A DNA stretch of 64,000 nucleotides from Sediminibacterium sp. KACHI17 (GTDB lineage: Bacteria; Bacteroidota; Bacteroidia; Chitinophagales; Chitinophagaceae), in contig NZ_AP029612.1 in assembly GCF_040362915.1 (NCBI RefSeq), forward strand, positions 2,728,001 through 2,792,000, written 5' to 3'. The notes under the pieces were generated by a model. The model saw only the letters and a list, made by a program, of their open reading frames with translations. It searched no databases and had not been told where the DNA came from. The translations under genes and the position numbers were made by a program. Below are positions 44,851-53,588 of this stretch, piece by piece (the first letter of the stretch is position 1; every line of letters begins with the position of its first letter).

Positions 44851-46416
44851 ATGGACCAGACGCTAGTCTTGATCATAGCCGCAGCTGTGGCACTCATTGC
44901 GGGATTGATAGCAGGTAAATTCATCTTCGCTAAGAATACCCAAAAGCAAGTCGACGAAGCCAATTTACAGGCACAAAACATTCTGAAAGAAGCGGAGCTC
45001 AGAGCTGAAACCATTAAAAAGGAAAAACAGCTGGAAGCCAAAGAACGCTTTGTACAGTTGAAAGCAGAGCATGAGCGCGAAGTGAATGAACGCAACCGTA
45101 AGATCAGTGAATCAGAGAATCGTGCGAAGCAAAAAGAGATCTCGATCAATCAAAAAGAAACTGCCTTAGACAAGCAGATTAAAGAGAATGAAGCGATCAA
45201 GGAAAACTTGAATCGTCAGATCGAAGTGGTGAACCTCAAACGTACCGAGTTAGAAAAACATCAGGAAGAGCATATCCGTCGATTAGAAAAAATTGCCGGA
45301 CTCAGTGCAGAAGAGGCAAGAGCACAGTTGGTAGAGAGTCTTCGTCAGGAAGCTCAAACCCGAGCGCTTACCTTACAGCAGGAGATCATTGAAGATGCCA
45401 AACAAAAGGCCAATAAAGAAGCACGTAAGATCGTCATTCAAACCATTCAGCGTACTGCAGCTGAGCAAACAATTGAAAACACAGTAACTGTCTTCAATCT
45501 GGAAACAGATGAGATCAAAGGACAGATCATTGGTAGAGAAGGAAGAAATATCCGTGCTATCGAAGCAGCAACAGGTGTAGACCTGATTGTGGATGATACA
45601 CCGGAAGCGATCATCCTGTCATCATTCGATCCATTGAGAAGAGAGATCGCACGATTGAGTTTGCAGCGATTGGTTGCAGACGGAAGAATTCACCCAGCTC
45701 GTATTGAAGAAGTGGTAGAAAAAACCCGACGTCAGTTAGAAGAGCAGGTGATGGAGATCGGCGAGCGTACAGTGATAGAAATGGGTATCCACGGATTGCA
45801 TAAAGAACTGATTCGTATTGTTGGAAAGATGAGATTCCGTTCTTCATACGGACAGAACTTATTGATGCATAGTCGTGAAACTGCTAATCTCTGCGGTATT
45901 ATGGCGGCAGAATTGGGTATGAATCCAAAGTTGGCGAAGCGTGCGGGACTGTTGCACGATATTGGAAAAGTTCCGGATGAAGAAACTGAATTGAGCCACG
46001 CATTGTTGGGTGCGAAGCTAGCTGAGAAATATGGTGAAAATCCGGCCGTAGTAAATGCCATTGGCGCCCACCATGATGAAATGGAAATGCTCTATGTGAT
46101 CTCTCCGATCGTACAGGCTTGTGATGCGATCAGCGGCGCTCGTCCGGGTGCACGTCGTGAGATCATGCAACAATATTTACAGCGGATCAAGGACCTGGAA
46201 AACCTTGCGCTTGCATACCAAGGAGTTGAAAAAGCCTATGCAATTCAAGCCGGAAGAGAATTACGTGTGATCGTAGAAGCAGAAAAAGTAACGGATGGAG
46301 ATAGCGATAAACTCAGCTTCGAAATTGCCCAAAAAATTCAAACCGAAATGACCTACCCTGGTCAAATCAAAGTCACTGTAATACGAGAGAAGAGAGCGGT
46401 GAATGTAGCCAGATAA
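44851..46416 (+). CDS. rny: Ribonuclease Y
   Basis: Membrane-anchored endoribonuclease of 521 residues that initiates mRNA decay. Order: N-terminal membrane helix ([20 protein letters not shown]), a long charged coiled coil (about 25-200), a KH domain ([17 protein letters not shown]), and an HD domain ([34 protein letters not shown]). Length is normal. It precedes a four-helix-bundle gene enclosed in an inverted repeat. A strong terminator lies 74 bases after its stop. Confidence 0.97.
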   Translation: MDQTLVLIIAAAVALIAGLIAGKFIFAKNTQKQVDEANLQAQNILKEAELRAETIKKEKQLEAKERFVQLKAEHEREVNERNRKISESENRAKQKEISINQKETALDKQIKENEAIKENLNRQIEVVNLKRTELEKHQEEHIRRLEKIAGLSAEEARAQLVESLRQEAQTRALTLQQEIIEDAKQKANKEARKIVIQTIQRTAAEQTIENTVTVFNLETDEIKGQIIGREGRNIRAIEAATGVDLIVDDTPEAIILSSFDPLRREIARLSLQRLVADGRIHPARIEEVVEKTRRQLEEQVMEIGERTVIEMGIHGLHKELIRIVGKMRFRSSYGQNLLMHSRETANLCGIMAAELGMNPKLAKRAGLLHDIGKVPDEETELSHALLGAKLAEKYGENPAVVNAIGAHHDEMEMLYVISPIVQACDAISGARPGARREIMQQYLQRIKDLENLALAYQGVEKAYAIQAGRELRVIVEAEKVTDGDSDKLSFEIAQKIQTEMTYPGQIKVTVIREKRAVNVAR

Positions 46417-46489
46417 GCTATGAGCTTGGGGGCCACAGGCCGCAAGCTACAAGCTTCAAGTGGAGCTTAGAAATACACAAATTATACTT

Positions 46490-46530
46490 AAAAGATGCCA
46501 CTACTGATGTACCGTAGTGGCATCTTTTAT
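46490..46530 (+). terminator. Intrinsic terminator after rny
   Basis: Perfect 15-base stem AAAAGATGCCACTAC (46490-46504) with 46514-46528 around a nine-base loop, followed by ATTTT. It lies inside the inverted-repeat unit, ahead of the four-helix-bundle gene. Confidence 0.85.
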
Positions 46531-46562
46531 TTTGAGACTGAAATATTTCAATATGTCAGTCT

Positions 46563-46925
46563 ATGCGAAATTTTAAAGAGTTGAAGGTTTGGCAAAAGAG
46601 TTTTGAGTTATCCATTGCATGTTATAGGCTTACCGAGTCATTTCCTGCTTCAGAACGCTATAATCTTATCAGCCAGGTCAATAGTGCAGCCATTTCTATT
46701 CCATCAAATATTGCGGAAGGAGGAAGTCGTAGTAGTGAAAAAGAATATCGGCGGTTTTTAGAAACTGCATTGGGGTCGGCTTACGAATTGGAAACTCAGA
46801 TATTGATAGTAGAAGCCTTGTGTTATGCGAACGCAAATAGCTTAAAATCAATTATTTACAAAGTTAAAGAGGTTCAAAAAATGCTAATTGGATTGATTCG
46901 CACCATCTCCAAAACGAGCTTGTAG
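46563..46925 (+). CDS. Four-helix-bundle protein (23S rRNA intervening-sequence protein family)
   Basis: Protein of 120 residues of the S23/IVP four-helix-bundle family, recognised from FKELKVWQKSFELSIACYRL, SFPASERYNLISQVNSAA, ISIPSNIAEGGSRSSEKEY and LETALGSAYELETQI. In other bacteria this family is coded inside 23S rRNA intervening sequences, and relatives act as accessory protein Avd in diversity-generating retroelements. Here no reverse transcriptase is near. The gene lies within a 509-base inverted-repeat unit and its last codons and stop form part of the right arm. Its function is unknown. Confidence 0.9.
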   Translation: MRNFKELKVWQKSFELSIACYRLTESFPASERYNLISQVNSAAISIPSNIAEGGSRSSEKEYRRFLETALGSAYELETQILIVEALCYANANSLKSIIYKVKEVQKMLIGLIRTISKTSL

Positions 46926-46968
46926 CTTGCGGCTTGTGGCTTGTAGCCCAAAAAGAACTATTTTTCTT

Positions 46969-46999
46969 TTGGAGAATCCCCTGCCCATCCTTACCTTTG
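46969..46999 (+). promoter_or_regulatory. Promoter of rplS (-33 and -7)
   Basis: TTG at 46969-46971 (within TTTTGG) and TACCTTTG at 46992-46999 are separated by 20 bases, a full match to the Bacteroidota primary-sigma consensus. Transcription would start about 20 bases before the rplS ATG. Confidence 0.75.
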
Positions 47000-47021
47000 C
47001 CGTCCGCAAAAATTAAATGTT

Positions 47022-47372
47022 ATGAACGCAGCAGTTCAGTTTGTACACGAGCAGTTAACGGTAAAGAAAGAATATCCTAAGTTCAAAGCAGGTGATAATA
47101 TCACTGTTAACTATAAAATTATTGAAGGTGGTAAGGAGCGTATCCAGAGCTTCAGAGGTGATGTGATCAAATTACAAGGAAATGGAGCTACTGCTTCATT
47201 CACTGTACGTAAGATCTCTGATGGAGTAGGTGTTGAGCGTTTGTTCCCTATCCTCTCTCCAAACATCGATTCTATCGTTCTGAATAAGACCGGTAAAGTT
47301 CGTCGCGCTAAATTGTATTACTTACGTGAGCGTAGCGGTAAGAGTGCTCGTATTAAGGAAAAAAGATTCTAA
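47022..47372 (+). CDS. rplS: 50S ribosomal protein L19
   Basis: Protein of 116 residues of the large subunit at the inter-subunit interface. Motifs: FKAGDNITVNYKIIEGGKER, IQSFRGDVIKLQGNG, FTVRKISDGVGVERLFP and C-terminal RRAKLYYLRERSGKSARIKE. Length is normal. It is transcribed alone from a strong promoter and ends at a clear terminator; trmD, its usual partner elsewhere, is not adjacent. Confidence 0.98.
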   Translation: MNAAVQFVHEQLTVKKEYPKFKAGDNITVNYKIIEGGKERIQSFRGDVIKLQGNGATASFTVRKISDGVGVERLFPILSPNIDSIVLNKTGKVRRAKLYYLRERSGKSARIKEKRF

Positions 47373-47390
47373 TCTAATTCTGGCTATAGT

Positions 47391-47429
47391 GAAAGCGGAA
47401 ACTGATAACATCGGTTTCCGCTTTTTTTA
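47391..47429 (+). terminator. Intrinsic terminator after rplS
   Basis: Stem AAAGCGGAAACTGAT with ATCGGTTTCCGCTTT (one mismatch), followed by a run of seven or more T. Confidence 0.9.
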
Positions 47430-47499
47430 TGGTATCCAAGACCAAATATTTATCCATAAACTTTGCTGTTAAAATAGATAATTCACTCTTGTTTTACCT

Positions 47500-47507
47500 T
47501 ACCTTTG
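47500..47507 (+). promoter_or_regulatory. -7 promoter element for tatA
   Basis: TACCTTTG, 21 bases before the tatA ATG at 47529. No -33 TTG at the standard spacing. Confidence 0.5.
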
Positions 47508-47528
47508 ATATCCTCAAAACATATTTTT

Positions 47529-47717
47529 ATGGGTAATTTAGGATTTCAGGAAATTTTATTGATCGCAGTGGTGGTACTGGTATTGTTTGGCGGAAGAAAG
47601 ATCCCCGAATTCATGCGTGGACTTGGTAAAGGTATCCGCGAGTTCAATGATGCAAAGAACAATGTGAAAAAAGAACTGGAAGAAGGCATCAAAGAAAAGG
47701 ATCAAGCTGCACAATAG
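47529..47717 (+). CDS. tatA: Twin-arginine translocase subunit TatA/E
   Basis: Protein of 62 residues, the pore-forming part of the Tat pathway for folded proteins. The ATG at 47529 ([17 protein letters not shown]) starts at the conserved N-terminus; an ATG-like upstream start at 47505 overlaps the promoter. One membrane helix, the [20 protein letters not shown] amphipathic helix and a charged tail follow. tatC is not in the window. A Tat-type signal is seen in the DUF1501 protein at 16.1 kb. Confidence 0.93.
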   Translation: MGNLGFQEILLIAVVVLVLFGGRKIPEFMRGLGKGIREFNDAKNNVKKELEEGIKEKDQAAQ

Positions 47718-47745
47718 TATTTCATTTAAAAAAGCCTTTTAGCCT

Positions 47746-49185
47746 TTGTTTCGTTTTAGCACAATCAAAGACTATCATAAAGCATTACAGAACGGCCAAA
47801 CCACCTGTGTGGAGGCCGTTCGTTTTTATATCAATAAGATACAAGCCGATCAGCACTTAAATGCCTGGCTTGAAGTATATGCAGATGAAGCCTTGGCAGC
47901 TGCAACAAAACTCGATGCAGAAAGGAAGTCTGATACAGTACTATCGCCTTTATATGGCGTGGTGGTTGGACTAAAAGATGTGATCTGTTATAAAGATCAT
48001 CGAGTATCCGCATCCTCCCGGATGTTGGAAGGATTTGTATCCGTTTATCATGCTACTGCTACAAAGAAATTATTAGATGCCGGAGCCATCATCATCGGTA
48101 GACAAAACTGTGATGAATTTGCGATGGGTAGCAGTAATGAGCATTCTGCCTTTGGTCCAGTTAAAAATGCTTTAGATGAAGCCCGGGTTCCGGGTGGCTC
48201 ATCTGGAGGTTCAGCCGTTGCCGTTCAGGCCGATCACTGCATGATCAGTTTAGGCAGTGATACTGGTGGATCGGTCAGACAACCTGCGGATTTTTGTGGG
48301 ATTATCGGACTCAAACCCGGTTACGGAAGGATATCTCGTTACGGACTGATCGCGTATGCTTCTTCTTTTGATCAGATCGGCATTTTCGGAAAAAATATAG
48401 AAGATGTGGCATGTACGCTACAGGTCATTGCCGGTGCAGATGAGTTTGATAGTACCGTTTCTCAGCTACCTGTTCCGGATTATACTGCTGCATTGGAAAA
48501 CAGGGATGACCATCCCAAACGGATCGCTTACTTTAAAGAAGCCTTGGATCATCCGGGCTTGGATCCGGCTATCAAAGCTGCTACTGAAGGCTTTATCAAA
48601 AAATTAACAGCCCATGGATATATTATCGAAGCTGTTGATTTTGAATTACTTGAGTATATCGTTCCTACTTACTATGTTTTAACCACGGCTGAAGCTTCTA
48701 GTAACCTTTCCCGGTATGATGGGGTCCGATTTGGACATAGATCTACTCAGTCAACAGATGATCTGACAGACTTCTATAAATTATCTAGAAGTGAAGGATT
48801 TGGTAAGGAAGTAAAGAGAAGGATCATGCTGGGAACTTTTGTACTCAGTGCCGGTTATTACGATGCCTATTTCACTAAGGCTCAGCAAGTTAGAAGAAAG
48901 TTGCAGTTGCTTACAGAATCTGTTTTTGCTTCTTATGACGCTATTATCTTACCAACCGTACCGGCTCCAGCATACCGGATAGGAGAGCTGCAAAACGATC
49001 AGTTGGCTATGTTTTTAGGCGATATTTATACAGTGTTTGCCAATCTGGTTGGCATACCCGCTATTTCCATTCCATTATTCCAACACCCTAACGGGATGCC
49101 CTTTGGCTTACAGATTATGACTTCTCAGGATGATGAGGTATCTTTGCTTCGCCTTTCAAAACAGTTTTTAGAGTTGTCTGAATAA
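47746..49185 (+). CDS. gatA: Glutamyl-tRNA(Gln) amidotransferase subunit A
   Basis: Amidase of 479 residues that releases ammonia from glutamine for conversion of Glu-tRNA(Gln). It starts at TTG (47746), because a TAG stop lies two codons upstream and no in-frame ATG fits the conserved N-terminus FRFSTIKDYHKALQNGQTTC, quoted in part. The amidase signature is clear: GLKDVICYKD (catalytic Lys), GGSSGGSAVAV and GSDTGGSVRQPADFCG (catalytic Ser pair). gatB and gatC are not adjacent. It follows tatA by 28 bases. Confidence 0.93.
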   Translation: MFRFSTIKDYHKALQNGQTTCVEAVRFYINKIQADQHLNAWLEVYADEALAAATKLDAERKSDTVLSPLYGVVVGLKDVICYKDHRVSASSRMLEGFVSVYHATATKKLLDAGAIIIGRQNCDEFAMGSSNEHSAFGPVKNALDEARVPGGSSGGSAVAVQADHCMISLGSDTGGSVRQPADFCGIIGLKPGYGRISRYGLIAYASSFDQIGIFGKNIEDVACTLQVIAGADEFDSTVSQLPVPDYTAALENRDDHPKRIAYFKEALDHPGLDPAIKAATEGFIKKLTAHGYIIEAVDFELLEYIVPTYYVLTTAEASSNLSRYDGVRFGHRSTQSTDDLTDFYKLSRSEGFGKEVKRRIMLGTFVLSAGYYDAYFTKAQQVRRKLQLLTESVFASYDAIILPTVPAPAYRIGELQNDQLAMFLGDIYTVFANLVGIPAISIPLFQHPNGMPFGLQIMTSQDDEVSLLRLSKQFLELSE

Positions 49186-49263
49186 GAGACCTGCTGTTTT
49201 GAGCATAACCCAACTTACTGCAACCCATTACTGAACTTATTGATAATTAAAGGATTTGATCAC

Positions 49264-50328
49264 ATGAAGTGGTTTGGTATCAGCATACAGAGTCATATCA
49301 GCACCAGCAAAGCATTGTTGGTCTGCTTTGCATTTGTGGCAGGTTCATTGGGTATGATGTCTTTTACAGCTGCTAGTATAGGGGCAGCATCCACGGATCA
49401 CGATTCTACCCTGAATGATAAAAGCGGCTTTAAAAGCCTGTTTACTACTCAGCGCTTTGATGCTTCGAAACCTTATGAGGCACAGCTGAATCCAAGAGCA
49501 GTAGCATTCGTTCAAGAATATGTTCGAAAAAATGGGGAACATCTGGAGAAAATGAAAAGCTGGGGTAAACCTTACTTTGATCTCTATGATAATGTACTGA
49601 CGGTATATGGACTTCCAAAAGAGATGAAATATCTCAGTGTGATTGAAAGTCATCTCGGATCCAATGTAGTGTCTTGGGCGGGTGCAGCAGGACCTTGGCA
49701 GTTAATGCCCTATGAAGCAAAACGTTTTGGCCTTCGTGTGGGTGCTGTTGATGAACGATTGGATTATTACAAAAGCACACATGCCGCTGCTAAACTCATG
49801 CGTGAACTATATGCAGAATTCAACGACTGGTTATTGGTTGTTGCTGCATACAATGCAGGTGCCGGCAGAGTTAAACAGGCAATCAGAAAATCAGGGAGTA
49901 AAGAATTCTGGGACCTGCAATATCATTTGCCGGAGGAAACGAGAAACCATGTTAAAAAATTCATTGGTACCCATTATGCATTCGAGGGTAGTGGGGGCTG
50001 GACAACCATGACGGCTGCTGAAACAGAGCAGAAAAAAGCAACTTTACAAAGCACAGAAACAGTGCAGTTAACCACGGATGAGATCAATAACTCAACCGTA
50101 GTTGAAATAGCAGGCAGGTACAATTCGCTGATCGTCTCCAATGCACTATTGATGAATCTCAACCAATTCAATCGTTGGAACCCTAATTTTGATAAGACCT
50201 TGGCCGAAGGGAAAAAGTATTCCATGAGAATACTGAAAGACAAGGAACAGATATTTCAGGCTAAAAAACAACAATTACTGATGGAGTCGTTGAAATCATT
50301 GTTGGAAAGTGCTTCTGCTTCCCGATAA
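49264..50328 (+). CDS. Lytic transglycosylase (SLT domain, MltD-like)
   Basis: Protein of 354 residues that should cleave peptidoglycan glycan strands. The ATG at 49264 (MKWFGISIQSHI) is preferred over a TTG eight codons upstream. A hydrophobic export segment (LLVCFAFVAGSLGMMSF) is followed by the SLT domain with YLSVIESHLGSNVVSWAGAA (catalytic Glu in the ESxL context), GPWQLMPYEAKRFGL and AAYNAGAGRVKQAI. A C-terminal region after about residue 250 may be a degenerate LysM-like module (FNRWNPNFDKTLAEGKKYSM). Confidence 0.9.
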   Translation: MKWFGISIQSHISTSKALLVCFAFVAGSLGMMSFTAASIGAASTDHDSTLNDKSGFKSLFTTQRFDASKPYEAQLNPRAVAFVQEYVRKNGEHLEKMKSWGKPYFDLYDNVLTVYGLPKEMKYLSVIESHLGSNVVSWAGAAGPWQLMPYEAKRFGLRVGAVDERLDYYKSTHAAAKLMRELYAEFNDWLLVVAAYNAGAGRVKQAIRKSGSKEFWDLQYHLPEETRNHVKKFIGTHYAFEGSGGWTTMTAAETEQKKATLQSTETVQLTTDEINNSTVVEIAGRYNSLIVSNALLMNLNQFNRWNPNFDKTLAEGKKYSMRILKDKEQIFQAKKQQLLMESLKSLLESASASR

Positions 50329-50333
50329 GTGAT

Positions 50334-51566
50334 TTAATTTCCTTCGAGTACACTTCTGATCGCTGCAGCTTTTACCAGACATTCTTCATATTCTTTTTCA
50401 GGATCACTATAAAAAGTAATACCGCCACCAACCTGGTAGCCCAGATATTGGTTGCTACTGTTGTAAAGAATGCTTCTGATGACCACATTAAAATCAAAGT
50501 CTCCGCTTGGACTGATATAACCTACAGCACCGGAATATAATCCACGTTTACTTTGCTCATATTGTTCGATTAGCTCCATGACCCTTTTTTTAGGCGCGCC
50601 GGTCATGCTACCCATCGGAAAACAAGCTTTGATGATATCGGTAAAGTGATTTGAGGGATCCAGTACTCCGGCAACAGTAGAGATCATCTGATGTACTTGC
50701 GGAAAACTATAAATACCAAACAGCTCAGTTACTTCTACAGATCCTTGTTGACATACTTTACTCAGGTCATTCCTCACCAGATCCACCACCATTACATTCT
50801 CACTTTTATCTTTTTCGCTGTTCTGTAATTGTTCAATCAGTTTTTGGTCTGCTTCCGGATCTGTATGATGGCGAGGAATGGTTCCTTTAATTGGTTGTGA
50901 TAATAATCGATCTCCCTTTTTTTGCAAAAACCGTTCAGGGCTGGCACAAAGCAGGTATTTATCAGTTAGTCGATAGTAACAGGCAAAAGGATTGGGTGAG
51001 ACTTTCGTGAGTTGTAGGTACAGATTCAATGGTTCGATATCAATATCTTTTGCAAAAAACTCCTGACAATAATTGATCTCATAACAGTCGCCTCTTTGTA
51101 TATGCTGTTTGAGTTGCTGAATAGTTGCCAAGTATTGTTGCTTATTCATTTTAGGTTGAACAGCAATAGGAGGCTGAGGGCGATTTACAATTAAGGGTGC
51201 AGCTTTTATAGAGGCATAAATATCAGTAGCATCCGTACCATCATACACTTCAATCTCCAGTGTCTGATCTTTTAGTGAAATCACTGCTGCAGGTACAAAG
51301 AAGAAAAGATCAGGGAACTGAATGCCGTCAGGATGTTCAGAGCTAAGATTTTCGATTTGATTCTTGATGTCATATCCCAGATGACCAAATATCCATTTAC
51401 CGGTATGGGTATGGATGAATTCATCCAGTATTTTCAGAGAAGCATTGGCAGGTATTGCGGCGGTTACGCCGCAAGCCAGCATGCACTCAACAACTGAGGC
51501 TGAACTTTGGTATTGATGATTGTCCAGAAAACAACAAATGTTGAACTGATCGGCCCAGTTCAACAT
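50334..51566 (-). CDS. pabB: Aminodeoxychorismate synthase component I
   Basis: Chorismate-utilising enzyme of 410 residues for 4-aminobenzoate (folate) synthesis. The choice over anthranilate synthase rests on QPIKGTIPR, since PabB enzymes carry Lys in this PIKGT motif while TrpE enzymes have Ala. Other motifs: CYEINYCQEF, NPFACYYRL, CASPERFL, ENVMVVDLVRNDLS, GSMTGAPKKRVMELI and YQVGGGITFYSDPEKEYEE, quoted in part. Converges with the lytic transglycosylase with only five bases between stops. pabA and pabC are not adjacent. Confidence 0.9.
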   Translation of the reverse strand: MLNWADQFNICCFLDNHQYQSSASVVECMLACGVTAAIPANASLKILDEFIHTHTGKWIFGHLGYDIKNQIENLSSEHPDGIQFPDLFFFVPAAVISLKDQTLEIEVYDGTDATDIYASIKAAPLIVNRPQPPIAVQPKMNKQQYLATIQQLKQHIQRGDCYEINYCQEFFAKDIDIEPLNLYLQLTKVSPNPFACYYRLTDKYLLCASPERFLQKKGDRLLSQPIKGTIPRHHTDPEADQKLIEQLQNSEKDKSENVMVVDLVRNDLSKVCQQGSVEVTELFGIYSFPQVHQMISTVAGVLDPSNHFTDIIKACFPMGSMTGAPKKRVMELIEQYEQSKRGLYSGAVGYISPSGDFDFNVVIRSILYNSSNQYLGYQVGGGITFYSDPEKEYEECLVKAAAIRSVLEGN

Positions 51567-51634
51567 TTGTTGTTTGGTTTCTATACTATCTGTTATAGAG
51601 AAAGAATAGGTGATAGATCGCTTATTTAAGCCGA

Positions 51635-52093
51635 TTAAAAATCATCATCGTCATCATCATCGAAACCGCCATCTTTATCATCAAAGAGGTCGAATTCTTT
51701 GAAGTCTTCATCCAGACTGAAATCATCGTCATCGCCTTTTTTCTTGGCGCCACCTGTTGCTTTCTTTCCTTTGCTTTTAGGAATATCAAATTCATCGAAG
51801 TCAGGATCCCAATCATCCTCTTCATCTTCAGATTTTTCCCAATCATCGGATTCATCATCTATGTCTTCATCGTCGTCATCATCATCATCCGATTTTGATT
51901 TTTTCGACGAAGATTTAGATGCTGTTTTTTTGGAAGAAGCTTTGAGATCCATCTCATCATCATCATCTTCCAAATCATCATCATCGTCTTCCATTTGCTT
52001 TTTGCTTTTTGGAGACGGTTTCTCACCAGCACTTTTTGGTGCTGCTTTCTTGGGGGTGGAGGATTTTTTATCCTTATCAGATCTTGCTGCCAT
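51635..52093 (-). CDS. Low-complexity Lys/Ala and poly-Asp protein
   Basis: Protein of 152 residues. ATG at 52093 (MAARSDKDKKSSTPKK). The first 35 residues are Lys/Ala/Pro/Ser-rich, like a histone-H1-type tail; the rest alternates basic runs with long Asp/Glu runs and FDEFDIPKS, EDFKEFDLFDDKD near the C-terminus, ending in a poly-Asp tail. No fold can be named. Similar acidic proteins are found near purA in related genomes by my recollection, not by a search. The opposite strand gives a poly-Ser frame that is a shadow. The gene lies 87 bases after purA. Confidence 0.65.
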   Translation of the reverse strand: MAARSDKDKKSSTPKKAAPKSAGEKPSPKSKKQMEDDDDDLEDDDDEMDLKASSKKTASKSSSKKSKSDDDDDDDEDIDDESDDWEKSEDEEDDWDPDFDEFDIPKSKGKKATGGAKKKGDDDDFSLDEDFKEFDLFDDKDGGFDDDDDDDF

Positions 52094-52180
52094 ATTTCCA
52101 ATAAGATTAACTGCGTAAAATTTCAACGCAAATTCTGATTAACCAAAAAAATTTTTTTGTTACAAATGCGATGCCACAAA

Positions 52181-53443
52181 CTAGATGGCTACAATCTGTT
52201 CTCTGCCTGGTCCGTTTGAAACATATTTAACAGGTGCACCAACATATTTGTTGATGAAATCGATATAAGTTGTCATGGTTTCAGGTAAAGAACCCGCATC
52301 CTTGATACTGGTGCTATCTATTTTCCAGCCTGAAAAACTTTTCCAAACGGGGTCAATATCTACACCAGACATCTGAAAAGGAACTTCGGTGTGTTCCTGT
52401 CCATTGATTTTGTAAGCGGTACATACATTCAGCGTCTCAAAACTATCCAATACATCGGCTTTTGTCATAATGAGCTGCGTAACACCATTGATCATGCAGG
52501 CAAACTTCAAAGCAACCAGATCAATCCAGCCACAACGACGCGGACGTCCGGTAGTAGCACCGAATTCGCTACCAATTCTTCTTAGTTCTTCTCCGGTTGC
52601 ATCATTCAATTCAGTTGGGAATGGACCACCGCCTACACGTGTACAATAGGCTTTGGTAACACCCAATACTTCATTGATCTGTTTTGGAGAAACCCCTAAT
52701 CCGGTACAAACACCCGCAGAAATGGTATTGGAAGAAGTAACAAATGGGAATGTACCGAAATCGATATCCAGCATACTTCCCTGTGCTCCCTCAGCTAATA
52801 CTTTTTTACCTTCTGCTAAACTTTTATTGATAAAGTATTCGCAATTGATAATATTCAATGTTCTCAGAAATTCAATCGCATCAAAAAACTCTTGTTCTGC
52901 CGCAGAAATATCTTCTGTAAAATTGAAATTATTCAATAAGGTCTGATGCTTTGTGCGTAGCTCTTTGTATTGTGCATCAAAAGACGGGCTTAAAATATCT
53001 CCCACTCTTAATGCATTTCTTCCTGTCTTATCCATGTAAGCAGGTCCGATACCTTTCAAAGTTGATCCGATCTTGGCATCACCTTTTTGTAATTCTGATG
53101 CTTTATCCAAAGCACGATGGGTAGGCACGATCAGATTCGTTCTCTGTGAGATGAACAGATTCTTGCGAACATCAATACCGTAAGCTGCAACAGCATCGCA
53201 CTCACGCTTTAATGTCACCGGATCAAGCACCACTCCATTACCAATGATATTGATTATATGCTGATGAAAAATACCGGAAGGTATCTGGTGCAACACCATT
53301 TTTTGTCCATTCACATATAAGGTATGTCCTGCATTCGGACCGCCCTGAAAACGGGCAATGATATCATATTTGGGTGCAAAGTAATCTACGATCTTTCCTT
53401 TGCCCTCATCACCCCACTGTAAACCCAGTAAAACGTCCACCAT
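52181..53443 (-). CDS. purA: Adenylosuccinate synthetase
   Basis: GTP-dependent enzyme of 420 residues that joins IMP and aspartate in AMP synthesis. Motifs: LLGLQWGDEGKGKIVDYFA (nucleotide loop), GGPNAGHTLYVNGQK, the IMP-binding GAQGSMLDIDFGTFPFVTSS (20 letters), GVTKAYCTRVGGGPFPTE, and TGRPRRCGWIDLVAL. Length is normal. A -7 box lies 20 bases upstream of the ATG. Confidence 0.98.
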   Translation of the reverse strand: MVDVLLGLQWGDEGKGKIVDYFAPKYDIIARFQGGPNAGHTLYVNGQKMVLHQIPSGIFHQHIINIIGNGVVLDPVTLKRECDAVAAYGIDVRKNLFISQRTNLIVPTHRALDKASELQKGDAKIGSTLKGIGPAYMDKTGRNALRVGDILSPSFDAQYKELRTKHQTLLNNFNFTEDISAAEQEFFDAIEFLRTLNIINCEYFINKSLAEGKKVLAEGAQGSMLDIDFGTFPFVTSSNTISAGVCTGLGVSPKQINEVLGVTKAYCTRVGGGPFPTELNDATGEELRRIGSEFGATTGRPRRCGWIDLVALKFACMINGVTQLIMTKADVLDSFETLNVCTAYKINGQEHTEVPFQMSGVDIDPVWKSFSGWKIDSTSIKDAGSLPETMTTYIDFINKYVGAPVKYVSNGPGREQIVAI

Positions 53444-53463
53444 AAGTTTGCTTTGAATCGCGG

Positions 53464-53471
53464 CAAAAATA
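53464..53471 (-). promoter_or_regulatory. -7 promoter element for purA
   Basis: TATTTTTG on the minus strand, 20 bases before the purA ATG. No clear -33 element. Confidence 0.45.
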
Positions 53472-53516
53472 GGAGATAGTTTGGGGTTTCTGGAAGAATA
53501 TTTTTGGTTGGAGAAA

Positions 53517-53567
53517 GTTAACAGTTGACAGGAAAACCAATCTTTCTTCTTGCTGTCAGCTGCTAAC
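53517..53567. repeat. Short inverted repeat between purA and relA/spoT
   Basis: GTTAACAGTTGACAG (53517-53531) and its complement at 53553-53567 agree at 13 of 15 positions; a third partial copy, TCTGTCAAC, follows at 53573. It has the same iterated-word character as the other intergenic palindromes and could also terminate relA transcription. Confidence 0.6.
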
Positions 53568-53588
53568 TAATATCTGTCAACGCGCTCT

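Larger units (their letters stand above)
46432..46940. mobile_element. Inverted-repeat-bounded unit carrying a four-helix-bundle gene
   Basis: Arms of 24 bases at 46432-46455 and 46917-46940 are complementary at 23 positions (words GCCACA, GCCGCAAGCTACAAGCT). Further partial pairing extends outward. The unit holds a terminator hairpin (46490-46528) and the four-helix-bundle gene, whose stop codon TAG (46923-46925) is inside the right arm. No transposase or target duplication is visible, so mobility is inference. The layout matches stem-forming intervening sequences that carry the same protein family in 23S rRNA of other bacteria. Confidence 0.6.

Noticed and set aside
46563..46925. Diversity-generating retroelement, because Avd is in the same family
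   Set aside because: No reverse transcriptase, template repeat or variable repeat is seen in the flanks.
51699..52118. Plus-strand frame rich in serine opposite the poly-Asp protein
   Set aside because: It is the complement of GAT/GAC runs; poly-Ser with no start context, while the minus frame has a plausible start and layout.
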